NCBI GenBank assembly: GCA_023897205.1
Contig: JAHWDD010000003.1
Location: forward strand, 2,917,665 to 2,981,664
Direction of reading: 5' to 3'
DNA: 64,000 nt
From: Exophiala sp. HKRS030
Taxonomy: Eukaryota > Ascomycota > Eurotiomycetes > Chaetothyriales > Herpotrichiellaceae
The first letter of the stretch is position 1. Every line of letters begins with the position of its first letter. Positions 22,753-35,876 of the stretch are shown here, piece after piece. Below the pieces are notes generated by a model. It was not told where the DNA came from. It saw nothing but the letters and a program-made list of their open reading frames with translations, and ran no database searches. The position numbers and the translations under genes are program-made.

Positions 22753-23710
22753 TTACCAACAGGTGTAGCCCCCGTCCACAATCTAGCCAGAACACGTAAA
22801 GATTAGAAATCGTAAGAAATGGGTATTCTAGATATGTTCGGTTTGCACTTACCACATCACTGCCATTGAGATATGACGACGCATCGCTCGCCATCCATAC
22901 GATAGTCCCCCTCAACTCATGAGGTTCGGCCATCCTGCCCATCGGTATGTCCTTCTGCCACGACGTGACAAGATCCTTGCCTTCATTTTCCAGGAGACCT
23001 TTGATCAAATCGGTCTTCATATACCCCGGACTGAGACTATTCACTCTGATACCATGAGGCCCCCATTCCGTCGCTAAGCTCTTCGCCAGCATTTGTATAG
23101 CGCCTTTCGACGCATTATATGCAGCTTGTTTCTGTGGACGAACACACACTGTAGCTGACATGCTCGCAATAAGAATGATTGAACCATGGATGTTATGCTG
23201 CAGCATGTGCTTGCCAGCTTCTCTGGCGAACATCCAGCTCCCGTCGACGTTGATATCCATCATCTTCCGCCACCGGGCATATTCGTAGTTCTCAGCCTCG
23301 ACATTATCCACAATGCCTGCCGCTGTGACGAGGATGTCCACTTTGCCAAAATCCTTAACAACTCGGTCCCACGTACGCTTCACGTCTGATTCAATCGTTG
23401 CATTGCATTCATAAGCCCGTAGCTCCGGGGCAGGGTCATTGGGAAATGCGTCCTGTACCTGCGAAGTGATGGACGCCACGGACGACTCGCAGTCCTTTAG
23501 AGATAAGTCGACGCACGCCCCTTTTGCACCAGAGAGGGCGAAGGCAGTGAGGAATTCTTTGCCTAGACCTCTGGCCGACCCGGTCACCACGCAGGTTTTG
23601 TTCTCAAGCGAAAACGACGGCAGTGTTCGTAGCGAGCGAGAAGAGACTGGGGTTAGTCTGAGAGCCTGTGAGCAGACTCTGGCACAACGCAAGGACCTGT
23701 GGAGAAACAT
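22753..23710 (-). CDS. Short-chain dehydrogenase/reductase, probably mitochondrial
   Basis: NAD(P)-dependent oxidoreductase of the classical SDR family; the substrate is unknown. Two exons: 23710-22853 and 22782-22753, intron 22852..22783 (GTAAGT...CTAG). The first 30 residues are arginine/serine-rich without acidic residues (MFLHRSLRCARVCSQALRLT), typical of a mitochondrial presequence. Then follow the cofactor motif CVVTGSARGLGKEF, the NNAG-position variant LVTAAGIVDN, the catalytic serine region IILIASMSA and the YxxxK motif AAYNASKGA, with GIRVNSLSPGYMKTDL after it. The short last exon gives the typical ending IVDGGYTCW. About 296 residues. It resembles sorbitol-utilisation-type (SOU) reductases. 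Confidence 0.87.
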
Positions 23711-24568
23711 GTTGCTTCAAATGAATGTACGGGTATACAGAAGGGAAAATATAAGAGAATCAGGATGTGTCTTCCGCTACATCTTCACCTCAAATCAGCA
23801 ATGAGGGATCATTAAATAGAAAGAGAACTGGCTTTTGTGCGGTCACGCGTGACAGCCGTGATACAGCCACAAGACCTGGCTCTTCTAACCGGGCCATCTC
23901 AAGCCGTTTCGACGGCAATCGAAGCCGTCTAGCTGTGGCTACGGGCCAAGGTCATCCGGCAAACCAATGGTGGTGCAAGTAATAAACCTAGAAAGATAAC
24001 TCGGTGTGGTTTCTGGACTGGCCATAGAACAAAATTCAAAAGAGATACTGTGAGTGTGGTTTGCGGGGTACCAAAACGGGCATCCGAGCTCGGGCTCCAG
24101 CCCACGCAACGGAATGCTGAAATAGGATCGAGCAAGCTGGAGTAGGAGAGGGATTCAAGGTGCCCACATTTCCTGTTAGGCTAAGAACAAGGACAACAAC
24201 ACTGAAGAATGCTGGTGCAATCTGATAGGATGATATCGGCAAGCAGGGCACCCTGGGCGGCCCTCCTTGGACTCGTGTCTGCACCCCTAATGCAAAGCTT
24301 CGTGTGAATTGGGGGCCGTAAGTGTCATGGAACCACCAATTAACGACCTCTGACAAGCCAAATGAGCCATCCTGCAGTTCAGCCCAGTAATTTTACGCTG
24401 TTCGAGGGCTGGTTGCACACTGTGTCTCCAAAACTCTCCTAACTAACTAGTAAACTGATGAGGTCTGCTGCCTCTCTTCTCTTCTTCCCGAGTTCCCTTC
24501 TCATGAGATAGAATCCAAGCCCCGCCCAGGAAAAGCAGAGCTGTTGATACCCCGCCAGATGACCTGTC
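23711..24568. other. Divergent upstream region of SDR and annexin genes
   Basis: About 860 bp without a supported gene; it holds promoters for both neighbours. A palindrome-like stretch AGCCGTTTCGACGGCAATCGAAGCCGTCT lies near 23900-23930, of unknown meaning. Confidence 0.4.
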
Positions 24569-27118
24569 ATGTCGTCTATGCTGGACGTCCGCGACGATCG
24601 TCGTTCTCGGTCGAAATCTCCCGGAGGTCGAGACCGCTCTAGATCACATTCACGCGACAACCGTGGAGACTCGGATCGACGAGACCGAGACCGTGACAGA
24701 AGCTCAGATCGCCGGCGATCTAGCAGATATGAAGAGGACGAAGAAGAGATAGAAGACAAGCGCGGCTATGGAGCGAAGAAGTCGAGCAAATACTACGACG
24801 AGGATGAAGAGGAGGACTCGAGGCGCAAGTCTAAGAGTTCCAAGAGATACGATGAAGAGAGCGAAGATGATAGGTACCGCTCTTCGAAATCGGGCAGGGA
24901 ACCCTCGAGGAAGGATTATGATGTCTCGGATGATGACAGGCGCAGGGAATCATCAAGACGAGATAAGAAATCTGAGAGCGATTCCGATCGTCGCAGATCA
25001 AGCAGGAAAACCCGCGATGACTCGGACAGTGACTCAGGTCGATACAAATCCCGAGGAGAAACCAATGGTCGTGGAGAGCAGTCCTATGGGTACCCGCCAG
25101 GCTCGGGATACAAGGCTCCTGAAGCTCCAGCACCACCTGGATCATATCAAGAGATCCGTCCAAGAGACGCAAGGCACATGAGCTATGTGGGATCAGATCC
25201 TCGGTATGCACCACCAGGGGCATTTGACACCGACGACCGCCCTCGACAGGACAGACAGCATTCATACAGTAGTCCCAGCGGCCCAGAATATGCAAAGGTT
25301 GAGCCTTGGAAATATGCACAACCAGGATCAAATGCCACCTACAAGTACAACGAAGGCTCAGCGTACGCGACCTCGGCACAGCCACAATACGCTGAAAGAA
25401 GGCCCGAGTATGAACGATCACGACCCTCGGAATCCGATCGTGATCGGAAAAAGGACAACAGAGACGAACGGAAGGCTGATGATCGCTATGAGATACGTGA
25501 GCCACGAGACAAAAAATATTACGACGATGACAAATATGGGAAACGAGATAAGAAATACAACGATGACAGGTACGGTGCATCGGCCAACGATCTAAGCAAA
25601 AAGGTCTCCAATCTGGCCATTGGGGGTGCTCTCGGAGCTGCAACACTGGGTGTTGTCAGTCAAGGTTCTAAAGATGGAGGCAGACCTCCTGCTTCGCCAC
25701 TGCTCGAGGCATACAAAGGCACATACCAGTCGATATCTCCGATGCCGGGCGCGTTGGTGCTAGCCAACCACAAGGATGATTCTGACCTTTCCGATTTTGA
25801 ACTGGAACGTGAGAATGAGGCTGATGAAATCAAGCGCAAAATCCGCAAACTAGAGCGTGAAAAGGCAGAGTTTGAGAAATCTCGAGGCAAGGATCGTGAT
25901 CGCAATAGTAGCGGTGGAGGCTATGAGATCAGAGAGCCCCGTGACCGAAAATCTGAAGGTAACGGAGGTCTTGAAACCCGCGAGCCTCGATCTCGGCGTC
26001 TGTCCAATCTGCAGCTCGATACCAACGTCGAGGTACGCCAGCCAGGCTCGATTCTTCGCGATCGTTCCCCAAATCGAATGTCCACCACTGGTGTTTTCTC
26101 ACCACTCAGTCCGAGCGGCAAGAAGACAGTGTCTTTTTACGACCCAAGCGACGATGCCAAAAGAATTGCGAAAGCCTTGCGTGGCGACGGTCCAGCTGAC
26201 GCTCGTCCTTTGGTCACCATCCTCCCGCCGTTGTCAACAGACGACCTCTTAGCTCTACGAGCAGAGTATAAAAATCACGCCAAAGTCTCAGGGCAGGGCA
26301 TCAATATTGCCAAACATATCAAGATGCGTATACCCGGGAACTTAGGCAAGGCATGTTATGCGACCGCCCTTGGCCGCTGGGAAAGCGAGGCTTACTGGGC
26401 CAACTCGTGGTACCAAGGTGGAGCATCACGCCGCGAACTGCTTATTGAAGCTCTCATGGGTCGAAGCAATCACGACATTAAGGAGATCAAGAACTGCTTC
26501 AAGGACAAGAAATACGGTGACGATCTCGAGAGATGTGTTCGCACCGAATTAAAAGCCGATAAATTTCGTACGGCAATCCTCCTAGCTTTGGAGGAGAGGC
26601 GTATGCCCGAGTCCACACCGGTGGACATTCGCCTCGTCAAGGAAGATGTATACGAGCTAGATCGTGTTTTACGAGGCTTGAGCGGGGAAAGTGATATGAT
26701 CAAAATCGTCGTCCTGCGTTCAGATGCGCACTTACGCGAGGTCATGAGAATGTTTGAACGCACATACGAGACGAACTTTGCGCGCGCAATGATATCCAAA
26801 TCAAGAAACCTGGTCGGTGAGACATTGGCGCATATTCTTAACGGTGCACTCAATCGTCCCATGCGGGACGCATTGCTTCTACATCAAGCTATCAGCGAGA
26901 CAGCGCCTGGTAAGGAAAGGACAGAACTGTTGATTTCCAGGTTGGTTCGTATGCATTGGGAACCAAAACACCTGGAGAGAGTGAAAACAATCTATCATGA
27001 GCGATACAGGATCAGTGTCCGAGAAGCGATCAAGAGGGAGGTCGGGGCACATATGAAGACTGCTGAAGGGAGGATGTGCGCGGACTTTTGCGTTGAACTG
27101 GTTGATAGTTCAACCTGA
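24569..27118 (+). CDS. Annexin-domain protein with long SR-rich N-terminus (fungal ANXC4-like)
   Basis: A single-exon frame of 849 residues. The first 260 residues are dominated by Arg/Ser/Asp dipeptides (RSRSKSPGGRDRSRSHSRD) resembling an SR domain. A Tyr/Pro-rich region and further RD/KD repeats follow, then a predicted coiled coil (ENEADEIKRKIRKLEREKAE). The C-terminal third, from about residue 510, holds annexin-like repeats: LLALRAEYKNHAKVSGQGI, SRRELLIEALMGRSNHDIKE, LRGLSGESDMIKIVVLRSD and TELLISRLVRMHWEPKHLE. Type II calcium loops (GxGT) are mostly degenerate, so calcium-dependent membrane binding is doubtful. The arrangement matches known fungal annexin XIV/C4-type proteins. Cellular role is not established. 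The stop is at 27116-27118. Confidence 0.82.
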   Translation: MSSMLDVRDDRRSRSKSPGGRDRSRSHSRDNRGDSDRRDRDRDRSSDRRRSSRYEEDEEEIEDKRGYGAKKSSKYYDEDEEEDSRRKSKSSKRYDEESEDDRYRSSKSGREPSRKDYDVSDDDRRRESSRRDKKSESDSDRRRSSRKTRDDSDSDSGRYKSRGETNGRGEQSYGYPPGSGYKAPEAPAPPGSYQEIRPRDARHMSYVGSDPRYAPPGAFDTDDRPRQDRQHSYSSPSGPEYAKVEPWKYAQPGSNATYKYNEGSAYATSAQPQYAERRPEYERSRPSESDRDRKKDNRDERKADDRYEIREPRDKKYYDDDKYGKRDKKYNDDRYGASANDLSKKVSNLAIGGALGAATLGVVSQGSKDGGRPPASPLLEAYKGTYQSISPMPGALVLANHKDDSDLSDFELERENEADEIKRKIRKLEREKAEFEKSRGKDRDRNSSGGGYEIREPRDRKSEGNGGLETREPRSRRLSNLQLDTNVEVRQPGSILRDRSPNRMSTTGVFSPLSPSGKKTVSFYDPSDDAKRIAKALRGDGPADARPLVTILPPLSTDDLLALRAEYKNHAKVSGQGINIAKHIKMRIPGNLGKACYATALGRWESEAYWANSWYQGGASRRELLIEALMGRSNHDIKEIKNCFKDKKYGDDLERCVRTELKADKFRTAILLALEERRMPESTPVDIRLVKEDVYELDRVLRGLSGESDMIKIVVLRSDAHLREVMRMFERTYETNFARAMISKSRNLVGETLAHILNGALNRPMRDALLLHQAISETAPGKERTELLISRLVRMHWEPKHLERVKTIYHERYRISVREAIKREVGAHMKTAEGRMCADFCVELVDSST

Positions 27119-28946
27119 TGCTTTGTCATGACATCGGCATAGGTGGCGGTGAATTCTCTCCTCGGAAAGTAGATTGTTGTAAGAGGCCTATGGTATTCCT
27201 GTTTCCCGGTCTTGTTCCACGGAAACTATTCCTCCAACCACAGATCTGAGGCCTTGTTCTCAGTAGGTTGATAGGCAACTTTTGATCAGCTTCTCGAGCT
27301 TCGTAAACGAGAAGTAGAGGATGCGTGGTTTGTCACCGCTGTGAAGTGCACAGGAGAGACTAGTTAGATCGCCATCCTGCATCAGTTCCCTCATCATGGT
27401 TGACAGTACGTACGAACTAGATTGTACGTCGTTTATTCTCATATACACTCATCACGAGGACTGATACTCTGTCTGGGTCGAGGTTTGCTCTCTTTCACCA
27501 CCAAACCAGTCATATCCCATCTTTTGCCTCCAGCCAGCGGCGATGCAACGTCGAATGCTTTTGTTAGTAATTTTCGTTGATTATGTCAGGAAAGCCTCTC
27601 GCAGTGATTCGACAAAGAGTATTCGAATTACTGAACGACTCGCTGGCTCGGGTTCTGGCAACTTCCGCATTCGCTGTAAGTCTAAGATCTATGCTCATGA
27701 GACCCGAAAAGGCGTTGGTTGGCCTCACATGATGTCAGGTGGTTTGTTTGAAAAGGATCTCCACTAGTGCGGATCCATGCTGGTGGAAACAGGATGAAAG
27801 CCTGGCCAAAAGCCGCAACATCGCCGCCGTCGTCATATAGTGGCCTGTGGTTGGTGCATTTTGCCACGGTCTGGTTGGTTTCGCTACCTCCTAGCCTATA
27901 GCTAGTCAAGAACCGAAAGGTAGAGAACACTACCTGTCCCTGCTTGACATGGCACAGACGGCAACTCGCGCGCCTTTCCAATATTCCGCTCTTGCTAGTG
28001 CCTTGTCTTCCTCATTGGCTGTTGAACCTATTGCTAAACAACGCTTTTTCATTCACAAAGGAAGAAAGTGCTATCTGGATGTCCCTTCGCTTCTGTATGT
28101 ATCTTTACAGGTACAAAGAGAACTAGCCCGACCAGAGGCACCCCCTGATTTCTCATCTCATGCATCGGTCCAATCGAGTATGCGATCCCCATGGGGATCG
28201 GACAGATGATCTGACAGAAATCCTGATAAATTCCTTTGTCCCGTTCGAACATTCTAGGGAAACACATTTTAATCCATTCATAAGCTTCGTCATAGGTCAA
28301 GTGATCGACGCAGAAAGCTGACAACCGCACTCAACCGTTACCGATCAGCCTTGTCCACACCGTCCGCGCACTTCCGGTAGGTCCGCCTTGACTCCACATT
28401 CTAAGAAGCGAATTATATGCATTCATAGCACAACGCCGCTTTCACAACACTCGAACCCGAGTATGTTGCGGATTGTCTGTAAAGTGCTTGTCTAATGCTT
28501 AGACGGACGCACTCGTACAGAGCCAAAACCGGGCAATACTACAGACCCATTCAGAGTAGGTTGTGGATGGACCATGGTGTGAGGACCGCGGTAGCAGGTC
28601 AGCTTCATTGGAACCAGAATGGAACGTCGCTGCCGGTGTCAATCGAGACCGACGTCACACGATCATGAAGGCAACATGCTGCTTACCAGATTCTGGAGAA
28701 ATCGCTCAAAAACCCCATACTATTGGGTACGGAGTGCGACGTCCCCATGGTCTGTTCATACCCGGACCCTCCGTTTTCTCGAAGTATCCTGGAAATGCAA
28801 CGTGACGGTCCACGTGGTGCTCAATGATTTTCGACCGCCCTTCGAACGACTGAGGTCGTCTCCTATAAGACCTCGTTCCTGGCCGGACAAAGTCCTGGGT
28901 CTTTCATCTCTCGTCCACAGGAACTAATCACATCATCGAAGTTACT
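27119..28946. other. Intergenic region of 1.8 kb, no supported gene
   Basis: Several 60-100 residue frames occur on both strands (for example 28049-28330 minus), but none has a motif, splice-consistent extension or clear coding bias. The last 300 bases are the promoter and leader of the sugar transporter. Confidence 0.45.
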
Positions 28947-31054
28947 ATGGGGAACTTCAAGGTACCCAAATTCTCAAGACCTCAACTGACCCGCGAGGCG
29001 TTGGGGCTCACCACGTGGGTGAGATACGACAAGTATGACCCTCACTCGGAAAAGTCCACCGATGCTCGGAAGTCGTTGACCGACCTGGACTATTCGCCTT
29101 TGCGACGGGTGACGCTACAATCATTCCTGATGGGAATTCTCATTTCCATGGGAGGTTTTATCTTCGGTTACGACACTGGTCAGATCTCAGGTTTTCTGGA
29201 AATGCCCGATTTCCTTGAACGGTTCGGTCAGCGACACAGTGACGGCACATTCTACTTCAGCAATGTTAGAGCTGGCTTGATTGTTGCACTGGTATGATTT
29301 GATTCCCCACATTTCTATTGTTGACATGACTCTGATGCCACTAGCTCTCAATCGGTACACTTTTCGGTGCCCTCATCGCCGGTCCCGTGGCCGATATCAT
29401 TGGCAGAAGAATCAGTGTCACCGTTTGGTGCTTCATATTCTGTATCGGAAATGTTGTCATGATCTCTTCGATTCACCATTGGTATCAAATGATGATGGGT
29501 CGTTGGGTGGCTGGTCTTGGTGTTGGCGCTCTGTCGCTACTCGTTCCCATGTATATGTGTAAGTAATCTGAGCCGGACCGATGCGAATCGTGAGGCGAAT
29601 ACTCACAATCTATAGCTGAGACTGCTCCTCGTCACATTCGGGGTGCCCTTATCTCGACATACCAGCTCTTTGTAAGTTTCCCATCTATCCCAAGCTACAC
29701 GCCGGCATGGCGCTGACCCTTTGTCTTCAAGATCACCTTTGGTATCTTCCTCGCAGCCTGCATCAACTTCGGCACGTACGAGCATCAAAGAGGCTCAGCC
29801 GCATCATGGCGAATCCCATTGGGGGTCGGCTTCATTTGGCCCTTCATTCTCGGTGCCGGCGTGCTATGGTTCCCGGAAACACCGCGTTTCAATTACCGTA
29901 AAGGCAGGATCGAACAAGCCAAAGAGACCATGCTCAAAGTCTATGGTGCCCCTCCCAACCATTACAGCGTCCACGTAGAATTGGAAGAGATCGAGGCCAA
30001 GCTCCGAGCTGAGGCTGCTCAAGAGAGTGCAGTTCGCGAATGGATCCACATGTTCTCCGCGCCTAAGATGGCTTACCGTATCGCCTTGGGAATGACGCTA
30101 CAGATGATGCAACAGCTCACTGGTGCAAATTACTTCTTCTACTATGGCACAACGATCTTCCAGGTGAGTTAAGATCCTTGATCTAGTCTTAGTTAGCTAG
30201 CGTGAGGTGAGCCGAGGCTGACTGATTGTGAACACAGGCCACTGGTATCAACAACTCCTATGTGACGCAAATGATCCTGAACGGTATCAACTTCGGCACC
30301 ACCTTCTACGGCCTATACATTGTCGAACACTACGGTCGTCGCAAGTCGCTTATTGTCGGTGGTCTGTGGATGTCTGCCATGTTCTTCATCTTCGCCAACG
30401 TCGGCCACTTCTCCCTCGACCGCTCTGATCCAACGAGCACCGAATCCACCGGCACAGCCATGATCGTCATTGCCTCATTCTTCATCTTCGGTATGTCCCT
30501 TCATAAAGTATCCCACCTGAAATGCTACAATGTCTGACTGAAAAACAGGATTCGCAACAACATGGGGTCCGATGGTGTGGACCATCTGCGGTGAACTCTA
30601 CCCGTCACGCTACCGAGCCAAGGGAATGGCCCTTTCGACGGCATCCAATTGGTTCTGGAATTTCCTGATCGCCTTCTTCACGCCGTTCATCACAGGCGAC
30701 ATCGACTTCCTGTACGGCTATGTCTTCGCGGGCTGCAACCTGGTTGCCGTGTTCATCGTTTACTTCTTCGTCATGGAAGGCCAGGGCCGGACTCTCGAAG
30801 AGATCGACACCATGTACATCCTGGGTGTGAAGCCGTGGAAGAGTTCGTCGTGGGAGGCCCCGCCGCCAGACGAGATCGCAAAGATCAGGAGAGAGGCCGG
30901 CACGGATGAGCAGGTGGCTGAGGCTGGAGAAATCCAACCCGCTGCCACGAACGCTGCCGGTGCTGTCGCTCCCCTCGAGACAGCGACGACACTGAGGCGG
31001 AGAAGGAGTTTGAGCATCGTGCTTAGATTCTCACTCTCACCAACTTTCACTTGA
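28947..31054 (+). CDS. MFS sugar transporter, hexose (glucose) type
   Basis: Proton- or facilitative hexose carrier of the plasma membrane. Six exons: 28947-29291, 29345-29558, 29616-29671, 29733-30163, 30238-30490 and 30549 to the end. Signatures: FGYDTGQISGFLEM in helix 1, GPVADIIGRRISV (DxxGRR loop), MMGRWVAGLGVGALSLLVPMY, SETAPRHIRGALISTYQL, WFPETPRFNYRKGR (PESPR-type motif), QMMQQLTGANYFFYYGTTIF, EHYGRRKSL and GELYPSRYRAKGMALSTASNWFWNF. The end as read is basic (TLRRRRSLSIVLRFSL). If one C were missing in the CCCC run at 30971-30974, the tail would instead read DSDDTEAEKEFEHRA with a stop at 31024-31026, a more usual acidic end. Residue content otherwise complete, about 540 residues. Confidence 0.92.
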
Positions 31055-32161
31055 TTCACTCCCCGCGTGGCTAGATAAATAAAGAGACACCAAGACACCA
31101 CGCGGAGAACTGACTACAGAAACTCAGACACAAACCACCAACTTCAACCAACGAAGTGAGAAATAAGATTCTGAAGAAAGTACACAAGCAAGGAAAAAAA
31201 CGTCGAAAATAACCGAAAGAACTTAAGAACAGATATGTCAGGAAGACGAAGCAGAAGAAGCAGAAACTTTCGTTCATGTGTGAGATACCCCCAATCGGCA
31301 AGAAAAGCGGATTGTGAGTTGTTGGGAAGTAATGAAATCGTGGATAATGACCGGGAACGATGCAATTACTGTAATCTACCAAGCAGTTATCGCTGCCTTC
31401 GCTAATATCAAAACCAAATTGAGTAAACATGAAAAACAGATGTAAAAATTTTCGGTTCTAGATGAACATCTGTGTAATGTGACCTTGGGGACTTCCGCTC
31501 GTAGTATAGAGGGCACGAGGGGTATCTTCGTCGGTGTTTGGTGGTAGAGAAGCAAAAGGCCAGGGGTTTGCTTGGTTTTACGATCAACTCCTGAAATATT
31601 TAGCTTCCTATAGCATCCGGATTGATTTTGGAGGATATTTTAATAGCATTGTTGGCGATAGAGACCGCCAGTTAGTGCCAACGAGGCCTCATGATCCGCT
31701 CCTGAAATTTTGCTCCCTACTAGGATCGGTTTCTGAGGATGTGTTGTCTAGAAGTCAACCATGCTCAAAAGACACTGTTCTTCATGAGCACATCTTGTGC
31801 CGATGAACATATGGTCTGTCTTTGTGCTCTTCGCGCCGTCATCCAGTTTCCGCAAAGCAAAGAGGCTGGTCGCTAAGTCGACATAGATCGATCGTAGCTA
31901 TCTCTATGACTAGGCATCAATCTCATATAGCAACCAATAAAGGTAGGTGATTGGTTCACAGAAGACAGTGCATTTGTAGAGGATGGGAATACGGGAAAGA
32001 AGTTTTGACCATGTTCATTGATTTATTGATTGAATGAACAACATGTATCTAGCTATTTCTGAGCCCTTCAACATGGAACCACCAGTATCGTTTGGACGCC
32101 ATTGTGGAATAGTGAATACATTTCGTCGAAGCTAGTTAAAACCCTCGTGTATTGGAAGAAT
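31055..32161. other. Intergenic region between convergent genes, with repeat copies
   Basis: The 3' flanks of the sugar transporter and EF-1alpha genes. It has no supported gene, and it contains the repeat described at 31580-31725. Confidence 0.5.
31580..31725. repeat. Dispersed repeat, related to the one at 22594
   Basis: A full copy at 31647-31725 aligns by eye at roughly three-quarters identity with 22594-22660. A partial copy at 31580-31613 (CTCCTGAAATATTTAGC) repeats its right end. All copies lie outside genes in 3' flanks. Confidence 0.5.
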
Positions 32162-33944
<1,783 letters not shown>

Positions 33945-34901
33945 GGTGAAAGGATTTGATTGTAGAGAGTTGAATTCTTGTAGTTCTGTGGCAGATACTA
34001 GAAGACTTCGGGGAATTGCTCAGATACGACGGCTTGCGTAGAGGTGCTGAGATGGATTAGTTTTGATAGAGAAAGAGTATGGGGAGGATGAAATACTCAC
34101 TGAGCGACGAAGAGGGAGAAAGAAAGGCGGCCGAGTGTGCGAAAGATTTTGTAGGCTGCGGGCGATGATTTGTCTTGGCAACGAGGATCAAAGCACTGCA
34201 GAGTGCCAGGTGTGGCACTTTTCAGTCACTGTGACTCAGACAACTGGTGACGGAGTTGAAGCAGTACAGGCAGAGGAGGGGCCGAGTGAGGACCGCCGTC
34301 GCTGGCCATTCACCCATCATTATTGTTGGCAGGCCGTGGCCGCCCACTATGAAAAAATGGTACTAATCACTGCTAATTCTGACACTCCCTCCAAGGTGTC
34401 CTCCGTTGTCCCTCCGTTGTCCCTCTCACTGTCGGGATAGTCAGGGTTTTGCGGCCCAAGACTCCTCCAATACCCCACCATCCGCCGACTGTAACGCCAC
34501 CTTCTGCTATCCTGGTTCATGACTGGCTCCTGGTCTTTCTTCAAAGATGGAGCCTTGTGTAGTTGCATGAAAAAGCTTGCACATGTGTTGTTGCTGGGGA
34601 TGCATAGTTCGTAGCTTGCCTCTCATTGTCTTTGATCCAATTAGAACCTTTGATATTGTTGACTTGCCTCTTTTTTTTCAAAGTCGACGTCTAGATGCGC
34701 TGACATCCGCGTCAACATAAATCCGAACACAACGACGGCACTTTACGCCTGCGTTCGACATGGGCTCTCAGAAGTAGGATGCACTGCGAGAATGTCCACT
34801 GTTGGGACGGCAGTTCCGAAGGCTCACTCGTCGCAGAAACTGGCCTCAATGTGGTCGACAGAGCTAGATATGTCATAGAACATTGTCCACCATCGTCTGT
34901 T
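33945..34901. other. Promoter and leader of TEF1; 3' flank of RPC11
   Basis: The 100 bases upstream of the TEF1 start are pyrimidine-rich on the minus strand, as expected of a leader for a highly expressed gene. A short tandem duplication of CCGTTGTCCCT lies near 34402-34425. No coding gene is supported. Confidence 0.45.
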
Positions 34902-35408
34902 TCAGTATTCTCTCCATTGCTTCGAGCATTCAACGCACTGTGTCATGATCAGATCCAGCATTTCACGAAATAGAGAGCAGCCCACCTTAAAGAACGATGT
35001 TGGCGGTTCGTCTGCGCTGCGAGTTTGTAGTTGATAGAAGTAGGCCTGTTTGGAATTACATTCGTCGTTGGGACAGCCTCCAGGAACTGTGATAATATAC
35101 CGTCAGCGAGCCCAAATTGAAGGTGGTCTGAGAATACTTGCCTTCGTTGATGGGCAGATCAGACTGTTCCTCGCCCATAATGTCATCCTTTTGTTTCTTT
35201 TTCATGTACGTCCGTTCATAGTAAGGCTGATCCAGAATGAACTGGTAAGGGCAGGTCCGACAAGTGAAGGCATTTTGGCCTTGAGGATGCTGCGCCGTGC
35301 CTGCGGACCGAGCGATGGTCAGGCAGTTGCAGCAGTACGGGCAAACTATGCAATCGTTAATATAGCATTGTTGATTTCGAGATCGATATCCTTACACGTA
35401 GGAGACAT
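34902..35408 (-). CDS. RPC11: RNA polymerase III subunit Rpc11 (RPC10/TFIIS-like)
   Basis: Small zinc-ribbon subunit of RNA polymerase III needed for RNA cleavage and termination. Four exons: 35408-35396 (13 nt), 35345-35142, 35086-34987 and 34937-34902 (36 nt). The protein of about 117 residues begins MSPTFCPYCCNCLTIARSA, with the first zinc ribbon (CPYCCNC and FTCRTCPYQF), then YYERTYMKKKQKDD, and a TFIIS-like C-terminal ribbon (CPNDECNSKQAYFYQ, then QTRSADEPPTSFFK with the catalytic acidic pair, then CVECSKQWREY). The introns are 35395..35346 (GTAAGG), 35141..35087 with a GC-AG donor (GAAG|GCAAGT) and 34986..34938 (GTGGGC). All phases are consistent. The split into tiny exons hides it from simple ORF scans. 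Confidence 0.92.
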
Positions 35409-35876
35409 CGCAATGGACCTGGAAGTACCCTGACTTCATTCAATCTGGACAACTTCCTGTGCCTCAAAACACGTTTGTCGCATACAGCGAGGAAATCATG
35501 GAGAAGAAAAGATTTGTGATAAAAGCGGCGCTCTACGTAAATAGAGAAATCTTTTAAAACAGCGATATATGACATCATAGGAGATCAGCCACTCGCGTAC
35601 CCATACGGCTGTCACTGTTCCAGCGCTTCAAGGTCATCCCCTGATATAGAGCCAGTCAGCCATTATGGGGGAGTGATAATAATGACTTGGGCCTGTGGAG
35701 ATGATGAGTCCCTACAGTATAAATCTATAGGTAAAGAATGAAAAGATACCAATCAACAGTCCGTAATCTGATATAACATTGCGGCGATGTACCTGACCGT
35801 GGACTGTGTAACTACGTCTTCAAAGGGTAGCGATAGTTGAAATCAATTTCAACGTGGCTACAATCACGCGGGCGAA
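35409..35876. other. Intergenic region, no supported gene
   Basis: Upstream of RPC11 and downstream of the DUF3433 gene. Nothing recognisable. Confidence 0.45.

Noticed and set aside
15756..24568. A secondary-metabolite cluster around the monooxygenase, carrier and SDR
   Set aside because: No polyketide synthase, NRPS, terpene cyclase or cluster regulator occurs in the window, and an unrelated gene lies in between.
24831..25646. 271-residue minus-strand frame opposite the annexin gene
   Set aside because: Shadow of the repetitive RD/RS-coding sequence; His/Cys/Leu-rich composition and no known motif.
28049..28330. 93-residue minus-strand frame upstream of the sugar transporter
   Set aside because: Plausible composition in parts, but no start context, splice extension or family match could be seen.
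34063..34440. 125-residue frame upstream of TEF1
   Set aside because: Lies in the TEF1 promoter/leader; composition is not protein-like and no family is recognised.
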